Shown: one piece after another, positions 9,531-17,350 of the stretch
Layout of the letters: every line of letters starts with the position of its first letter
Numbering within the stretch: the first letter of the stretch is position 1
NCBI RefSeq assembly: GCF_004765805.1
Contig: NZ_SBIU01000007.1
Span: forward strand, 94,354-158,353
Source of the DNA: Halorussus halobius
GTDB taxonomy: Archaea; Halobacteriota; Halobacteria; Halobacteriales; Haladaptataceae
Direction: 5' to 3'
DNA length: 64,000 nucleotides
Position numbers and translations under genes: made by a program
The notes under the pieces: generated by a model
The model's database searches: none
Told to the model about the DNA's origin: nothing
The model's input: the letters and a program-made list of their open reading frames with translations, nothing else

Positions 9531-10283
9531 ATGACACTCGCACAAGGCCCGTGGCCGACATACACGGATGCTGCCCTCGATAGTGTTCTACGAGAACGAC
9601 GTGAGGTTGAGCGCGAATGTCAAGCCTTCCAACGGTTTCGCCAGCGTATCCAGACCGTCGACACACAGACTCCTCGGTTCGAACGGTCCGTTGTTGGAGT
9701 GGATCAGAACCTTACATCCGAAGAGAAGTCGGTCCGTAATACCATCGAGCCGTGGTATCATGATACTGTGATGGCGGTCGACCACTACGGCGACGTGTAC
9801 GGTGATTCGTTCGAGGCGAGCCTCAGTGCCGAATTCGGGGCCGATGTGTTGCTCCTGATCTCAGAAGCGACTACGTTCTCACCGCTCATCAAACAACGGC
9901 TCCTCGAGGCCGCACAGCAGTGTATTGACAACCGCCGAGTCTTTCTGGAGAGCCTCCAGGATGAATTCACTACCCTCAAAGACGTGCAATCTACAGTTCA
10001 AGAGATTCGAGAGGCGATAGCAGAACTTGATTCTACGAAATTACAGGGGAACTCAGATATTGAACTAACCGACCGATACGAGACGCTTCATACGTTGAAT
10101 GATGAATGTAAGAGTTGGATCCAGCAACGGCAGGAGGAAATCCACGCTCATCGAATCGATCGGTCGGCAGACGTGGATGCCTACACTGACCTCTGTTCAT
10201 ATCTCTATGAGGGTCTGGAGGTTGATTATCCGGTATTGGCGACGTTTGTCGATATCTTGGAGATCATCTCCCAATATGAGTAG
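9531..10283 (+). CDS. DUF7260-like coiled-coil protein
   Basis: The protein has 250 residues and no signal or membrane segment. It is rich in Arg and Glu, with predicted helical heptads near residues 15-45 and 115-200. Its beginning (LRERREVERECQAFQRF) resembles the haloarchaeal families grouped as DUF7260, from memory rather than a search. The ATG at 9531 is the first start with a full frame. No function is known. It stands alone between halocyanin and a small membrane protein gene. Confidence 0.7.
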   Translation: MTLAQGPWPTYTDAALDSVLRERREVERECQAFQRFRQRIQTVDTQTPRFERSVVGVDQNLTSEEKSVRNTIEPWYHDTVMAVDHYGDVYGDSFEASLSAEFGADVLLLISEATTFSPLIKQRLLEAAQQCIDNRRVFLESLQDEFTTLKDVQSTVQEIREAIAELDSTKLQGNSDIELTDRYETLHTLNDECKSWIQQRQEEIHAHRIDRSADVDAYTDLCSYLYEGLEVDYPVLATFVDILEIISQYE

Positions 10284-10566
10284 TCCTCTCTTTTACCTCC
10301 TACTCTGTCTTGACGTCGTCCTATGGCTGAACAGTAGTTGCTGATTTGGCTGCGATTAGTGCTGGCAAACTCAGCGATGGAATCGAGGAACTCCGTGCAC
10401 CGGGTGCACGGCTTTCAGAATCGGCGTGAGTGGGCGTCGAACATGTTAGATAATCGACTCCGGCAATGACTGTGAAAGGGTGGGCTTCCGCTCGCACCGT
10501 GTCAATACCGGCTTCCAGCAAATCTACTTTGTTAACGGTTTTGTCTATCCGGTCACAACTGTACAT
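10284..10566. other. intergenic region with a possible gene remnant
   Basis: No gene with a start codon is visible. On the + strand from 10337 to the TGA at 10429 there is an open stretch of about 30 codons with haloarchaeal composition (for example AGKLSDGIEELRAPG), but it is preceded by a stop and has no start. It could be the tail of a decayed gene. Confidence 0.25.
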
Positions 10567-10752
10567 ATGGAATTCGACTTTGTGCGCTCGGTGGCCCCCC
10601 TTGTCGTAATTGTCGCCGTCGCGGCGATTGCGCTCACGACCGTGATGACCTCCTCGACGGTCTTTATGATGGTTCTGCCCTCGATGATTATCTTCTCGGT
10701 CATCGCGTTCTTCCTGGGAATGAAACATGGCGAGTTCCGCGCCAGTGCATAA
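10567..10752 (+). CDS. short two-helix membrane protein (family also at 23283), copy 1
   Basis: The protein has 61 residues from the ATG at 10567, which is preferred over an upstream start at 10480 because its relative at 23283-23471 begins at the equivalent MEFD. It has two transmembrane helices and a C-terminal cap reading KHGEFRA; the relative ends KHGEYRA. It belongs to a family of tiny haloarchaeal membrane proteins, possibly DUF7333, of unknown function. It lies alone between the DUF7260-like gene and the multicopper oxidase. Confidence 0.7.
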   Translation: MEFDFVRSVAPLVVIVAVAAIALTTVMTSSTVFMMVLPSMIIFSVIAFFLGMKHGEFRASA

Positions 10753-10956
10753 TAGGCCGACCCAGTAGCCGGAATCCGCTGTGTTGCGGTCCATGCTAGC
10801 CCCCAGCTGTGTTGATTCAGATTATTTCGATGACCGGTTCGCAGTCCTAGCGACGGCTGTTTTAGCGGGGTGATGTCGAACCAACAGGAGTCCACCTGGG
10901 TTGGGTAACCCCTATCGTTCAGTTAGATCCTGTCCTGGTCGTGGTGTAGAGGGTCT

Positions 10957-12111
10957 CTACGTGGAGTAGCCAGCGTACTCCATAAGTTGGTTGAAAATGT
11001 CAGTATCCATGACGGACCGATAGACCACGCCGGTGAGCATCCCGCCGGGATAGAACGTGCCGTTCATCACGTGGTTGACCTTGTGGCAGTGCATCAGGTA
11101 GATGCCGGGGTCTGCATCGGCAGTAAATTCGATCGTGTGTCGTTCAGCGGGGGCGACGTTCGTGACGTCCATGTCGTGGCGGGCAGCCTCTGGAATCGTC
11201 CCGCCGTCCTTTTCGACACGCTGGAAGCGGTGGTTATGGATATGCATCGGGTGCGACATGTATCCACCGTTGACGAGGTGGATGCGAACTGAGTCGCCCT
11301 CGTCGACGATGATCGGTGAGCCTTCTTCGGGGTGCAGCGTTCGGGGTGCGCTCTTCCCGTTGACGGTGAACACGTCCGGATTGCGACTGGCCGAATTGTA
11401 TGTGAAGTCCGCCTCACCGGCCCACTTCCGCGGAACCCGCGAATCCCAGTCCTTGATCGTCATGAAGTATTCGCGGTCCGCCGGTTCGTAGCCTTCGGGA
11501 TCAACTCGGTAGATCCCGTACATGCCCATGTCGATATGCCGGTGGGTCTGGAAGTGGCAATGGTAGAAATGCGTTCCAGGGACGTTAGCGGGAATCTCGT
11601 AGGTGTGTGTCTCCCCTGGCGGGACCTGAATCCCGGTCGTCGTCGGGACGCCGTCGTTCTCCCACGTCTTGCGAATTCCGTGGAAGTGAATCGTGTGGGG
11701 ACGTCGGCCATCGGTGTTGTCGAGTGTCACCTCCATCGCGTTACCCTCGGTCGTTCTGAGAATTGGGCCTGGGACGCTGGGGTCGTTGTCGTCGGCCTGG
11801 AACGCCCAGACGCGTGGGAATTCGACGGGCCCACCCATTGTATCGAGCGGGTGGACGGCGTGGCGGGCCTGTTGAGTCCGCATCGTCACTCCACCACCCT
11901 GCTCGTCGACGTTGACGACTGTTGGAGGGCTGGTGTAGGGGAGATTAGGCGAGTCAGTTTGTGTCTGCGTGGCCGTATCGCTCGTTGCTGCTGGCTCGTT
12001 AGCTCCGCCCGCCGAACAGCCTGCTAACGAAGCGATACCCGTCGCGCCAGTTGCCGCGAGAAACTCACGCCGGGACAGTCCGGTTCCGGGTGCGCCGAAA
12101 CGTGTGGTCAT
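10957..12111 (-). CDS. two-domain multicopper oxidase, Tat-exported lipoprotein
   Basis: The protein has 384 residues. SRREFLAATGA at residues 13-23 is a twin-arginine signal, followed by a lipobox ending at Cys32. Two cupredoxin domains carry the full set of copper-binding motifs: HTIHFHG and FYHCHFQTHRHIDMGM in the first, HPMHIHNH and LMHCHKVNHVMNG in the second. These supply the type 1 and trinuclear centre ligands. The length fits the two-domain laccase/nitrite-reductase-like class, which oxidises metals or phenols with O2 or acts on nitrite. In this island copper oxidation and detoxification is the more likely role. The upstream gap holds a perfect six-base inverted repeat (12157-12175). 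The fold is certain; the substrate is not. Confidence 0.92.
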   Translation of the reverse strand: MTTRFGAPGTGLSRREFLAATGATGIASLAGCSAGGANEPAATSDTATQTQTDSPNLPYTSPPTVVNVDEQGGGVTMRTQQARHAVHPLDTMGGPVEFPRVWAFQADDNDPSVPGPILRTTEGNAMEVTLDNTDGRRPHTIHFHGIRKTWENDGVPTTTGIQVPPGETHTYEIPANVPGTHFYHCHFQTHRHIDMGMYGIYRVDPEGYEPADREYFMTIKDWDSRVPRKWAGEADFTYNSASRNPDVFTVNGKSAPRTLHPEEGSPIIVDEGDSVRIHLVNGGYMSHPMHIHNHRFQRVEKDGGTIPEAARHDMDVTNVAPAERHTIEFTADADPGIYLMHCHKVNHVMNGTFYPGGMLTGVVYRSVMDTDIFNQLMEYAGYST

Positions 12112-12156
12112 GATACACTCGGCATTTTGGTTGGCCTAAACATAGGGCGACTGCGG

Positions 12157-12175
12157 TGTCCCAATTCACGGGACA
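12157..12175 (-). promoter_or_regulatory. inverted repeat upstream of the multicopper oxidase
   Basis: TGTCCC at 12157-12162 and GGGACA at 12170-12175 form a perfect dyad with a 7-nt centre, 46 bp before the start of the oxidase gene. The size and position suit an operator for a dimeric regulator. No partner site was found elsewhere. Confidence 0.35.
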
Positions 12176-12279
12176 GTGCGTGGATATGTTCGGCAAAAGG
12201 CGAATGGAGATGGCGGCTTTTTATTTATACTTGTTCGCCGTTAGGAGTCTGAAATTGAGACGACAAAGTGGTCAGATTT

Positions 12280-13005
12280 TTAGAGTCCGCCCGTCGCCGT
12301 CAGATAGGCCCCTGCAAACTGCACCGCGTTATACGTCCCGTGAATCACAGCCGGCACTGTGAGGTTGTCCGTATACTCGTACGCTGCTCCCAGTACTAAG
12401 GCCAGGACGAATGCGATACCGATGTACACCAGTTTGCCTTCCCCTGACAACGAGAAGAGATGGATCGATGCGAACAGAGCGCTTGCGAGGATGATTGCAC
12501 GAGCCGGATGGAGACTTTCACGGAGGGTGCCCTGTACGAGGCCCCGGAACAACAGCTCTTCTCCCGGGCCGACTAACAGGAATTGAAGGGGGATCAGAAG
12601 AAGGAATACACTCGGATTTTGTCGCCCGACCTCGACGATCTGATTCTGAGCCGAGTTCAGACCGAGGGCTGTGATTACTGAGGACGCCACAAAGAGCAAC
12701 CCCAGGATCGCTATACTCCCGCCAACAATCACTGCTCCATCACGCTTGTCAGGTGAACGAACTGGAACGAATCCCAATCCGAGATCACGGCCTTTGAGAT
12801 AAAGGATGGCGATGCCCCCAAACGTCACTCCTTGGAGGAAGAACGTGCTCACAACCAGTCTGAGGGCTGGGCGCGACGCGAGGTCGACTCCGAACAACCC
12901 GACTACCGTCGCGACGGCAAGGATTACGATAGCCCCCGCGACGTATGATCCATACGTGAGACCAATCGCCGAGGCGACAGACCGGAAACGAGATATCGAC
13001 GACAT
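12280..13005 (-). CDS. CPBP-family intramembrane metalloprotease (CAAX-like)
   Basis: The protein has 241 residues and about seven to eight hydrophobic segments. The family motif EELLFRG is at residues 149-155, followed by a His in FASIHLF and a second in HGTYNA near the C-terminus. Together the Glu and His residues make the metal-dependent active site of the ABI/CPBP family (Rce1-like). Such proteases cut membrane or prenylated proteins, or mature bacteriocin-like peptides. It stands alone between the multicopper oxidase and the DsbB gene, and no substrate is evident nearby. Confidence 0.9.
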   Translation of the reverse strand: MSSISRFRSVASAIGLTYGSYVAGAIVILAVATVVGLFGVDLASRPALRLVVSTFFLQGVTFGGIAILYLKGRDLGLGFVPVRSPDKRDGAVIVGGSIAILGLLFVASSVITALGLNSAQNQIVEVGRQNPSVFLLLIPLQFLLVGPGEELLFRGLVQGTLRESLHPARAIILASALFASIHLFSLSGEGKLVYIGIAFVLALVLGAAYEYTDNLTVPAVIHGTYNAVQFAGAYLTATGGL

Positions 13006-13103
13006 TAATCAGATGTGAGCGTAGGGCTCCACCCTACAAGCTGGCTTCGATAGGTCGATTCCGGCGCTATTCATTCCAAGACATCCCGCGGTAGTGATTT
13101 TGT

Positions 13104-13547
13104 TCATAGCTGACGTTCAGGTTCGACGAGGTTGGATCCAGCGAGGACTGTAATTATCACGAGCACGAACGCGATGAGTGAGAGATTCGGAATTGTAAGT
13201 CCGAGCACCGGAGCCTGCCACTGGACAACTGCACAGGGGCCAGCAAAGGTGCATGAGGCCGTCGTTGCTTGGAGTACGGAGTGATATCCCGCGATTGAAG
13301 CTCCCACCACGGATAGTGGCACGACTGTTCGCCAGATTGTGTTGTGGCTCTCGAGGGCGGCAACGCCGAGAACGACGACAAGCGGATACATGAGGATACG
13401 TTGGTACCAGCAGAGGGTACACGGAACGAGACCGAGGCCGAGACTGAACCAGAGGCTTCCCAGGGTTGCAATCGCCGCGACGCCTGCCCCGCCTGCAAGC
13501 CAGAATCGTCCGTCGGACATCCATGACTCAGTTTGATCCAGCTGCAT
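13104..13547 (-). CDS. DsbB/BdbC-like disulfide bond formation protein
   Basis: The protein has 147 residues and four transmembrane helices. The first redox pair is CTLC at Cys43-Cys46, followed by WYQR, the family hallmark. The second extracytoplasmic pair is Cys99 and Cys105. DsbB re-oxidises a DsbA-type thiol oxidase and passes electrons to quinone. The gene start overlaps the end of the DsbA-like gene by 20 bp on the same strand, so the pair forms a complete oxidative folding system. Extracytoplasmic copper proteins in this island would be natural clients. Confidence 0.93.
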   Translation of the reverse strand: MQLDQTESWMSDGRFWLAGGAGVAAIATLGSLWFSLGLGLVPCTLCWYQRILMYPLVVVLGVAALESHNTIWRTVVPLSVVGASIAGYHSVLQATTASCTFAGPCAVVQWQAPVLGLTIPNLSLIAFVLVIITVLAGSNLVEPERQL

Positions 13548-14514
13548 CTTCGATCAGCTGTCTTACTCGCTCTTCGTTTCCGAGTGGATTGACCGTCATG
13601 CCATCGATGAGGAGCGTGGGTGTGGCATCGACACCGACATCGCTCGCAGCCCTGTCAGTCGCCCGCAGCGCGTCGTCATACTGATTTTCTTGGATGGCCG
13701 TGCGGACCGACGCTGTCTCGGAGACGCCTGCGGCCTGAGCAAACTCGACCAATCTCTCGGCGGTCGCCCACTGGTCGCTCTCGGGTGGTTGATTCCCGAA
13801 CACGTATTCGTGAAACGCCCAGTATGAGGCTGGGTCGGTGTTCCAGACGGCTAATCCGGCCTGACCGGCTGCCGGTGCATCGGGGCCCAAAAATGGGTCG
13901 CCACCGATATATGCCAGATTGCGGAACTCGAGCGCAATTGTTCCTGGTTCCACGTAGTCCGTCACGAGTTGTGAAAGCATCTCCGTACTGAACTGGGCGC
14001 AGTACGGACACTTCCAGCTCCCGAAGTATGTGACCATGACATCGGCATCAGCAGACCCCATCGTCGCATAGCGGAAGTCTCCAGGCGAGTCGGGAATCGG
14101 GGCAGTGGTAACGGCACCCGTATCACCTCCAGCAGTCGCGCCGTCATCCGGCTCAGTGCTCGTATTGTTAGAGAGAGCGGTGGCGCCGATCACGAGACCG
14201 GCAGTGGCGGCACCACCACCGCCGAGGAGAAGCTGTCGGCGGGTTAGTCCTCCGACAGCAGCTCCAACACCTCCCTCGGAGAGCCGCTCTGAGAACGTGA
14301 GTGAATCAACGGCTGTCTCAGCCCGTTTGTAATCCACACCTGAGAGGTCGTCGGGGTGCGCGACGAGCCAGTGTCTGTAGAGCTGCTCGTCAGTCTCGTC
14401 ACCGAGTTGTTCGCCACAATAATGGCAGGCGCTGTGAACGTTCCATGTGTGGTCACGCGCTGCTCCAGCTGTTTCGAATTGATCTGTACAGATCGGGCAG
14501 GTATGGGCAGTCAT
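13528..14514 (-). CDS. DsbA-like thioredoxin-fold protein with N-terminal zinc finger
   Basis: The protein has 328 residues. At the N-terminus a C2H2-type finger (Cys6, Cys9, His22, His27) is followed by a second CxxC pair (Cys30, Cys33). A twin-arginine-like stretch TRRQLLLGGGG lies at residues 91-101, followed by one hydrophobic segment. The thioredoxin-fold domain has CPYC at 169-172 and a cis-proline region (ATPTLLI). The C-terminal part therefore acts outside the cell as a thiol oxidase with the overlapping DsbB, while the finger domain probably stays in the cytoplasm. A Tat-like motif about 90 residues in is unusual. The ATG at 14514 is the only start that includes the finger. Confidence 0.88.
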   Translation of the reverse strand: MTAHTCPICTDQFETAGAARDHTWNVHSACHYCGEQLGDETDEQLYRHWLVAHPDDLSGVDYKRAETAVDSLTFSERLSEGGVGAAVGGLTRRQLLLGGGGAATAGLVIGATALSNNTSTEPDDGATAGGDTGAVTTAPIPDSPGDFRYATMGSADADVMVTYFGSWKCPYCAQFSTEMLSQLVTDYVEPGTIALEFRNLAYIGGDPFLGPDAPAAGQAGLAVWNTDPASYWAFHEYVFGNQPPESDQWATAERLVEFAQAAGVSETASVRTAIQENQYDDALRATDRAASDVGVDATPTLLIDGMTVNPLGNEERVRQLIEDAAGSN

Positions 14515-14618
14515 TCGTGATCACTACTCCAAGTGTAGATTTCATAGGCTCCGTGTTCTGCTCTCATAGTGAGCTGAATCGTCGGTATCTGTGGCATTGT
14601 GTTATACGCAAGGGGTCA

Positions 14619-15134
14619 TCAGCGGCGGAGATATGCGACGAGGCAGGTCGTCAGGAGACAGAGGAGAATGAGAATTGCCACGCCCAGATGCGTCGTCACG
14701 ATGGTCGGTTGGAGATCTTCCGTGACGGTCAATCCTCCGAGGATAACCTGTAACGGAAGGAGGACGAGAGCGGCCGTGGCCGACCATTTGACAATCGGGG
14801 TATTACGGTGTGTCACCCACGCTCCAAGGGTCGTGCCGACGATCAGAACCCCGGCCGTCATCGCCAGTCCACGGTGAGCCCACTCAGCGAAGATTTGGAG
14901 TGCAGAGTATGGCGAGTTAGCAATGATCTCGGGTTGAAGGAAGGGGACCCACGTCCCGTAGCAGGTCGGCCAATCGGGACAGGAAAGTCCAGCACCGATT
15001 GCACTGGTGTAGGCTCCAAGAAGCATCACAATATACGTCACTAGTAGCGTCAAACTGGCGATATGCCTGTACTCGACCGGAATCCTTGAAATCGCGGTTC
15101 GTATATCGTGCCTGCGGAGTCGGGCTTGAGACAT
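14619..15134 (-). CDS. ctaA: half-size heme A synthase (CtaA/COX15 family)
   Basis: The protein has 171 residues from the ATG ending at 15134. An upstream in-frame start at 15236 would add a polar, non-conserved stretch, so I prefer the shorter form. There are four to five transmembrane helices, the extracytoplasmic loop GLSCPDWPTCYG, the conserved EWAHRG (Glu and haem-ligand His) and THLG. The enzyme oxidises the C8 methyl of haem O to give haem A for terminal oxidases. Bacterial CtaA has about 300 residues in two similar halves. This one corresponds to a single half, as described for the Aeropyrum enzyme, and may act as a dimer. The neighbouring copper proteins fit oxidase assembly. Confidence 0.88.
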   Translation of the reverse strand: MSQARLRRHDIRTAISRIPVEYRHIASLTLLVTYIVMLLGAYTSAIGAGLSCPDWPTCYGTWVPFLQPEIIANSPYSALQIFAEWAHRGLAMTAGVLIVGTTLGAWVTHRNTPIVKWSATAALVLLPLQVILGGLTVTEDLQPTIVTTHLGVAILILLCLLTTCLVAYLRR

Positions 15135-15306
15135 AATATTGGGTAGGGACGTTGACTTGCGGTGTGACGAGTTGATGTCTTGGAGACAAAGTGTTAAGCC
15201 GGATTCCCAGCGAGTGGGACACCGCCTGCTATTCATTGAGGAGCCGTCTCATGATACTGTTAAGAAGACACACGGTTTGTAGGGAAAACCCCTATATGCC
15301 AATAGT

Positions 15307-16269
15307 ATGATGGCTCAAGAACATACCCAGGAACGGTCAATAGATGAACGCGACCGCGAGGTGAAGTCTGCCAACGACAACATCTGTCCCGAGTGTCAGG
15401 GTCATATTACACGGACTAGCGACAGCGGTGAGGCGACCTGCGAAAGCTGTGGGTTGGTTTTTGAAGATAATCCAATCGACCACGGTCCTGAGTGGCGTGC
15501 GTTCACTTCAGAGGAACGCGATGAAAAGAGTCGGGTCGGGGCTCCGACGACGCAGCTGATGCACGATAAGGGTCTGAGTACGACTATCGGCTGGCAGGAC
15601 AAGGATGCCTACGGACAGGCTGTCTCTGGTCGCAAACGTGCTCAATTACAGCGCCTCCGGACGTGGGACGAGCGGTTCCGTACGAAGGATGCTCACGAGC
15701 GGAATCTCAAGCAAGCGCTCGGGGAGATCAGCCGCATGGCGTCCGCTCTGGGACTTCCTGAATCGGTTCGGGAAACTGCAGGCGTCCTGTACCGGCGTGC
15801 TGTGGAGCAGAACCTGCTCCCCGGTCGCTCGATCGAGGGTATGTCGACGGCGTCGTTGTATGCGGCTGCTCGACAGCACGGAATGCCACGGCCGCTGACG
15901 GAGTTCGCCGATGTCAGCCGTGTCGAGAAAATCCGGATCCAGCGAGCGTACCGATATCTGTCCCGAGAACTTGGGCTGGAGATCGAGCCGGAGGATCCCA
16001 TGCAATATATTCCACAATTCGCGTCATCGCTCGACGTGAGCGACGAAGCAGAACGGCGCTCTCGAGAACTGCTTGAGGTAGCTACAGATAATGCCGTCCA
16101 CAGTGGAAAGAGTCCAGCCGGGTTGGCGGCTGCCGCTCTGTATGCTGCGACCCACCTCACGAACGAACAGCTCACACAGGAGACGGTGAGTGAGGTCGCC
16201 CACGTCAGTCGAGTCACGATCCGAAATCGATACCAAGAGCTTCTCGAGGTGTACGCGCAGTATGACTGA
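15307..16269 (+). CDS. tfb: transcription initiation factor IIB (TFB), paralog 1
   Basis: The protein has 320 residues. The N-terminal zinc ribbon uses Cys27, Cys30, Cys45 and Cys48, followed by the B-reader/linker region (DHGPEWRAF) and two cyclin-like repeats (about 115-205 and 215-315), with conserved A-LY-A segments in each. TFB bridges TBP-TATA DNA and RNA polymerase. Haloarchaea use several TFBs to switch gene sets, so a copy inside a metal and redox island may favour local promoters. It is divergent from ctaA with 172 bp between. Start codons ATG ATG occur in tandem at 15307 and 15310. It is distinct from the second TFB at 57039. Confidence 0.95.
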   Translation: MMAQEHTQERSIDERDREVKSANDNICPECQGHITRTSDSGEATCESCGLVFEDNPIDHGPEWRAFTSEERDEKSRVGAPTTQLMHDKGLSTTIGWQDKDAYGQAVSGRKRAQLQRLRTWDERFRTKDAHERNLKQALGEISRMASALGLPESVRETAGVLYRRAVEQNLLPGRSIEGMSTASLYAAARQHGMPRPLTEFADVSRVEKIRIQRAYRYLSRELGLEIEPEDPMQYIPQFASSLDVSDEAERRSRELLEVATDNAVHSGKSPAGLAAAALYAATHLTNEQLTQETVSEVAHVSRVTIRNRYQELLEVYAQYD

Positions 16270-16329
16270 CCGGATAGCCCCTGCCGGGCGAAATCCAGCT
16301 ACTGAGTGGGTCATGATACGATATTTACC

Positions 16330-16557
16330 ATGAGCGAGTTCTCAATACAGACCGAGGTCGAGATATTGGAGCTGCTCGTTGATGAGTCACCGTGCCATGT
16401 GATGGAGATCACTAACGCCGTCGATGGACACCCGATCACCATTGACCAAACGTGTGCTCACCTCCATAGTGAGGGCTGTATTGTTCCACTGGGGAGGGGT
16501 CTCTACGAGATCACAGACGCAGGCGAACAACGACTCGAAATTCAGCACGATTCATAA
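16330..16557 (+). CDS. small winged-helix regulator
   Basis: The protein has 75 residues from the ATG at 16330; eight extra residues would be added from 16306. The order helix-helix-wing (EVEILELLVDE, VMEITNAV, GLYEITDAGEQRL) is that of the short haloarchaeal winged-helix proteins that resemble PhiH1-type repressors. It is 60 bp downstream of the TFB gene and on the same strand, and is followed by another HTH gene. Ligand and targets are unknown. Confidence 0.65.
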   Translation: MSEFSIQTEVEILELLVDESPCHVMEITNAVDGHPITIDQTCAHLHSEGCIVPLGRGLYEITDAGEQRLEIQHDS

Positions 16558-16697
16558 TTGTGTCACCATGTCTCCCCTCTTTCGATGGATCGACCGTCAT
16601 GACTCTGGAACCACGATCCCGACTGAGTTCGTGGGACCAATGGGATGCCTCTCCAGCAATCGGACACCATATCCCGAGGACCACGTATTATCGAATA

Positions 16698-17075
16698 ATG
16701 GGAGATGATTCAGTGTCGTCCGAGGACACTCCGGAGGTACAGGATGTCCTTGATGCGCTGGATGATCCCGCGTGTCGGGCTATTCTCCAGGAAACTATCG
16801 AACCAATGACTGCGAACGAACTCCTCGACGCATGTGACATCCCCAAGTCGACGCTGTATCGAAAATTAGAACTCCTCAGTTCCGCTTCCCTCGTTCGAGA
16901 ACAGGAGACGATCAACCCCGGAGGTGGACGGGTTACCTACTACGAGCGGTCGTTCGAGGACGTCACGATCTCTATGGACGACACAGGTACGTTTTCGGTG
17001 AGCGTCGATCGGCCGCCGAAATCTACAGACGAACGGCTTGCAGATATCTGGTCGATGATGGGGGACGAAGTATGA
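16698..17075 (+). CDS. ArsR-like winged-helix regulator
   Basis: The protein has 125 residues from the ATG at 16698; the frame extends upstream to 16560 but that part is not helix-turn-helix-like. The segment LDDPACRAILQETIEPMTANELLDACDIPKSTLYRKLELL is a classic winged helix of the haloarchaeal ArsR/TrmB-like type, followed by a beta wing. Its TGA overlaps the ATG of the membrane protein gene downstream (17072-17075). The pair with a DUF7521-like membrane protein is common in haloarchaea, from memory, and suggests a regulator linked to a membrane sensor. Confidence 0.75.
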   Translation: MGDDSVSSEDTPEVQDVLDALDDPACRAILQETIEPMTANELLDACDIPKSTLYRKLELLSSASLVREQETINPGGGRVTYYERSFEDVTISMDDTGTFSVSVDRPPKSTDERLADIWSMMGDEV

Positions 17076-17350
17076 ACGGCGTCATCACGGCGATTGCAGT
17101 CGTCAAGTTCGTAATCCTGCTTCTCGGTGGCGGGATTACCTATATTGCATTTAAAGCCTATCGACGTACGGGTGCGGATTCGCTACGTGTCCTTGGTGTC
17201 GGGTTCGGTATCATCACACTCGGGGCAATTCTAACTGGCGTGGCCAACCAGTTCTTTTCTGTCGGATTGGCCCTCGGCGTGCTCATCAACAGCCTGTTCG
17301 TCGCCCTTGGCCTCGCGGTCATCATGTACTCGCTGTATATCCAGAAATGA
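17072..17350 (+). CDS. DUF7521-like small membrane protein
   Basis: The protein has 92 residues and three hydrophobic helices (about 5-25, 38-60, 65-88) with a short basic loop AYRRTG. The gene overlaps the regulator upstream by ATGA and the arylsulfotransferase-like gene downstream by ATGA, so the three form one tightly coupled operon. Proteins of this size often follow an HTH protein in haloarchaea and may sense the membrane state. Function unknown. Confidence 0.7.
   Translation: MNGVITAIAVVKFVILLLGGGITYIAFKAYRRTGADSLRVLGVGFGIITLGAILTGVANQFFSVGLALGVLINSLFVALGLAVIMYSLYIQK

Noticed and set aside
11332..12027. 231-residue frame opposite the multicopper oxidase gene
   Set aside because: It is the antisense shadow of a strongly supported gene and has no domain.
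15291..15300. CCTATATGCC as the TATA box of the first TFB gene
   Set aside because: It is only about ten bases before the start codon, too close for a TATA box.
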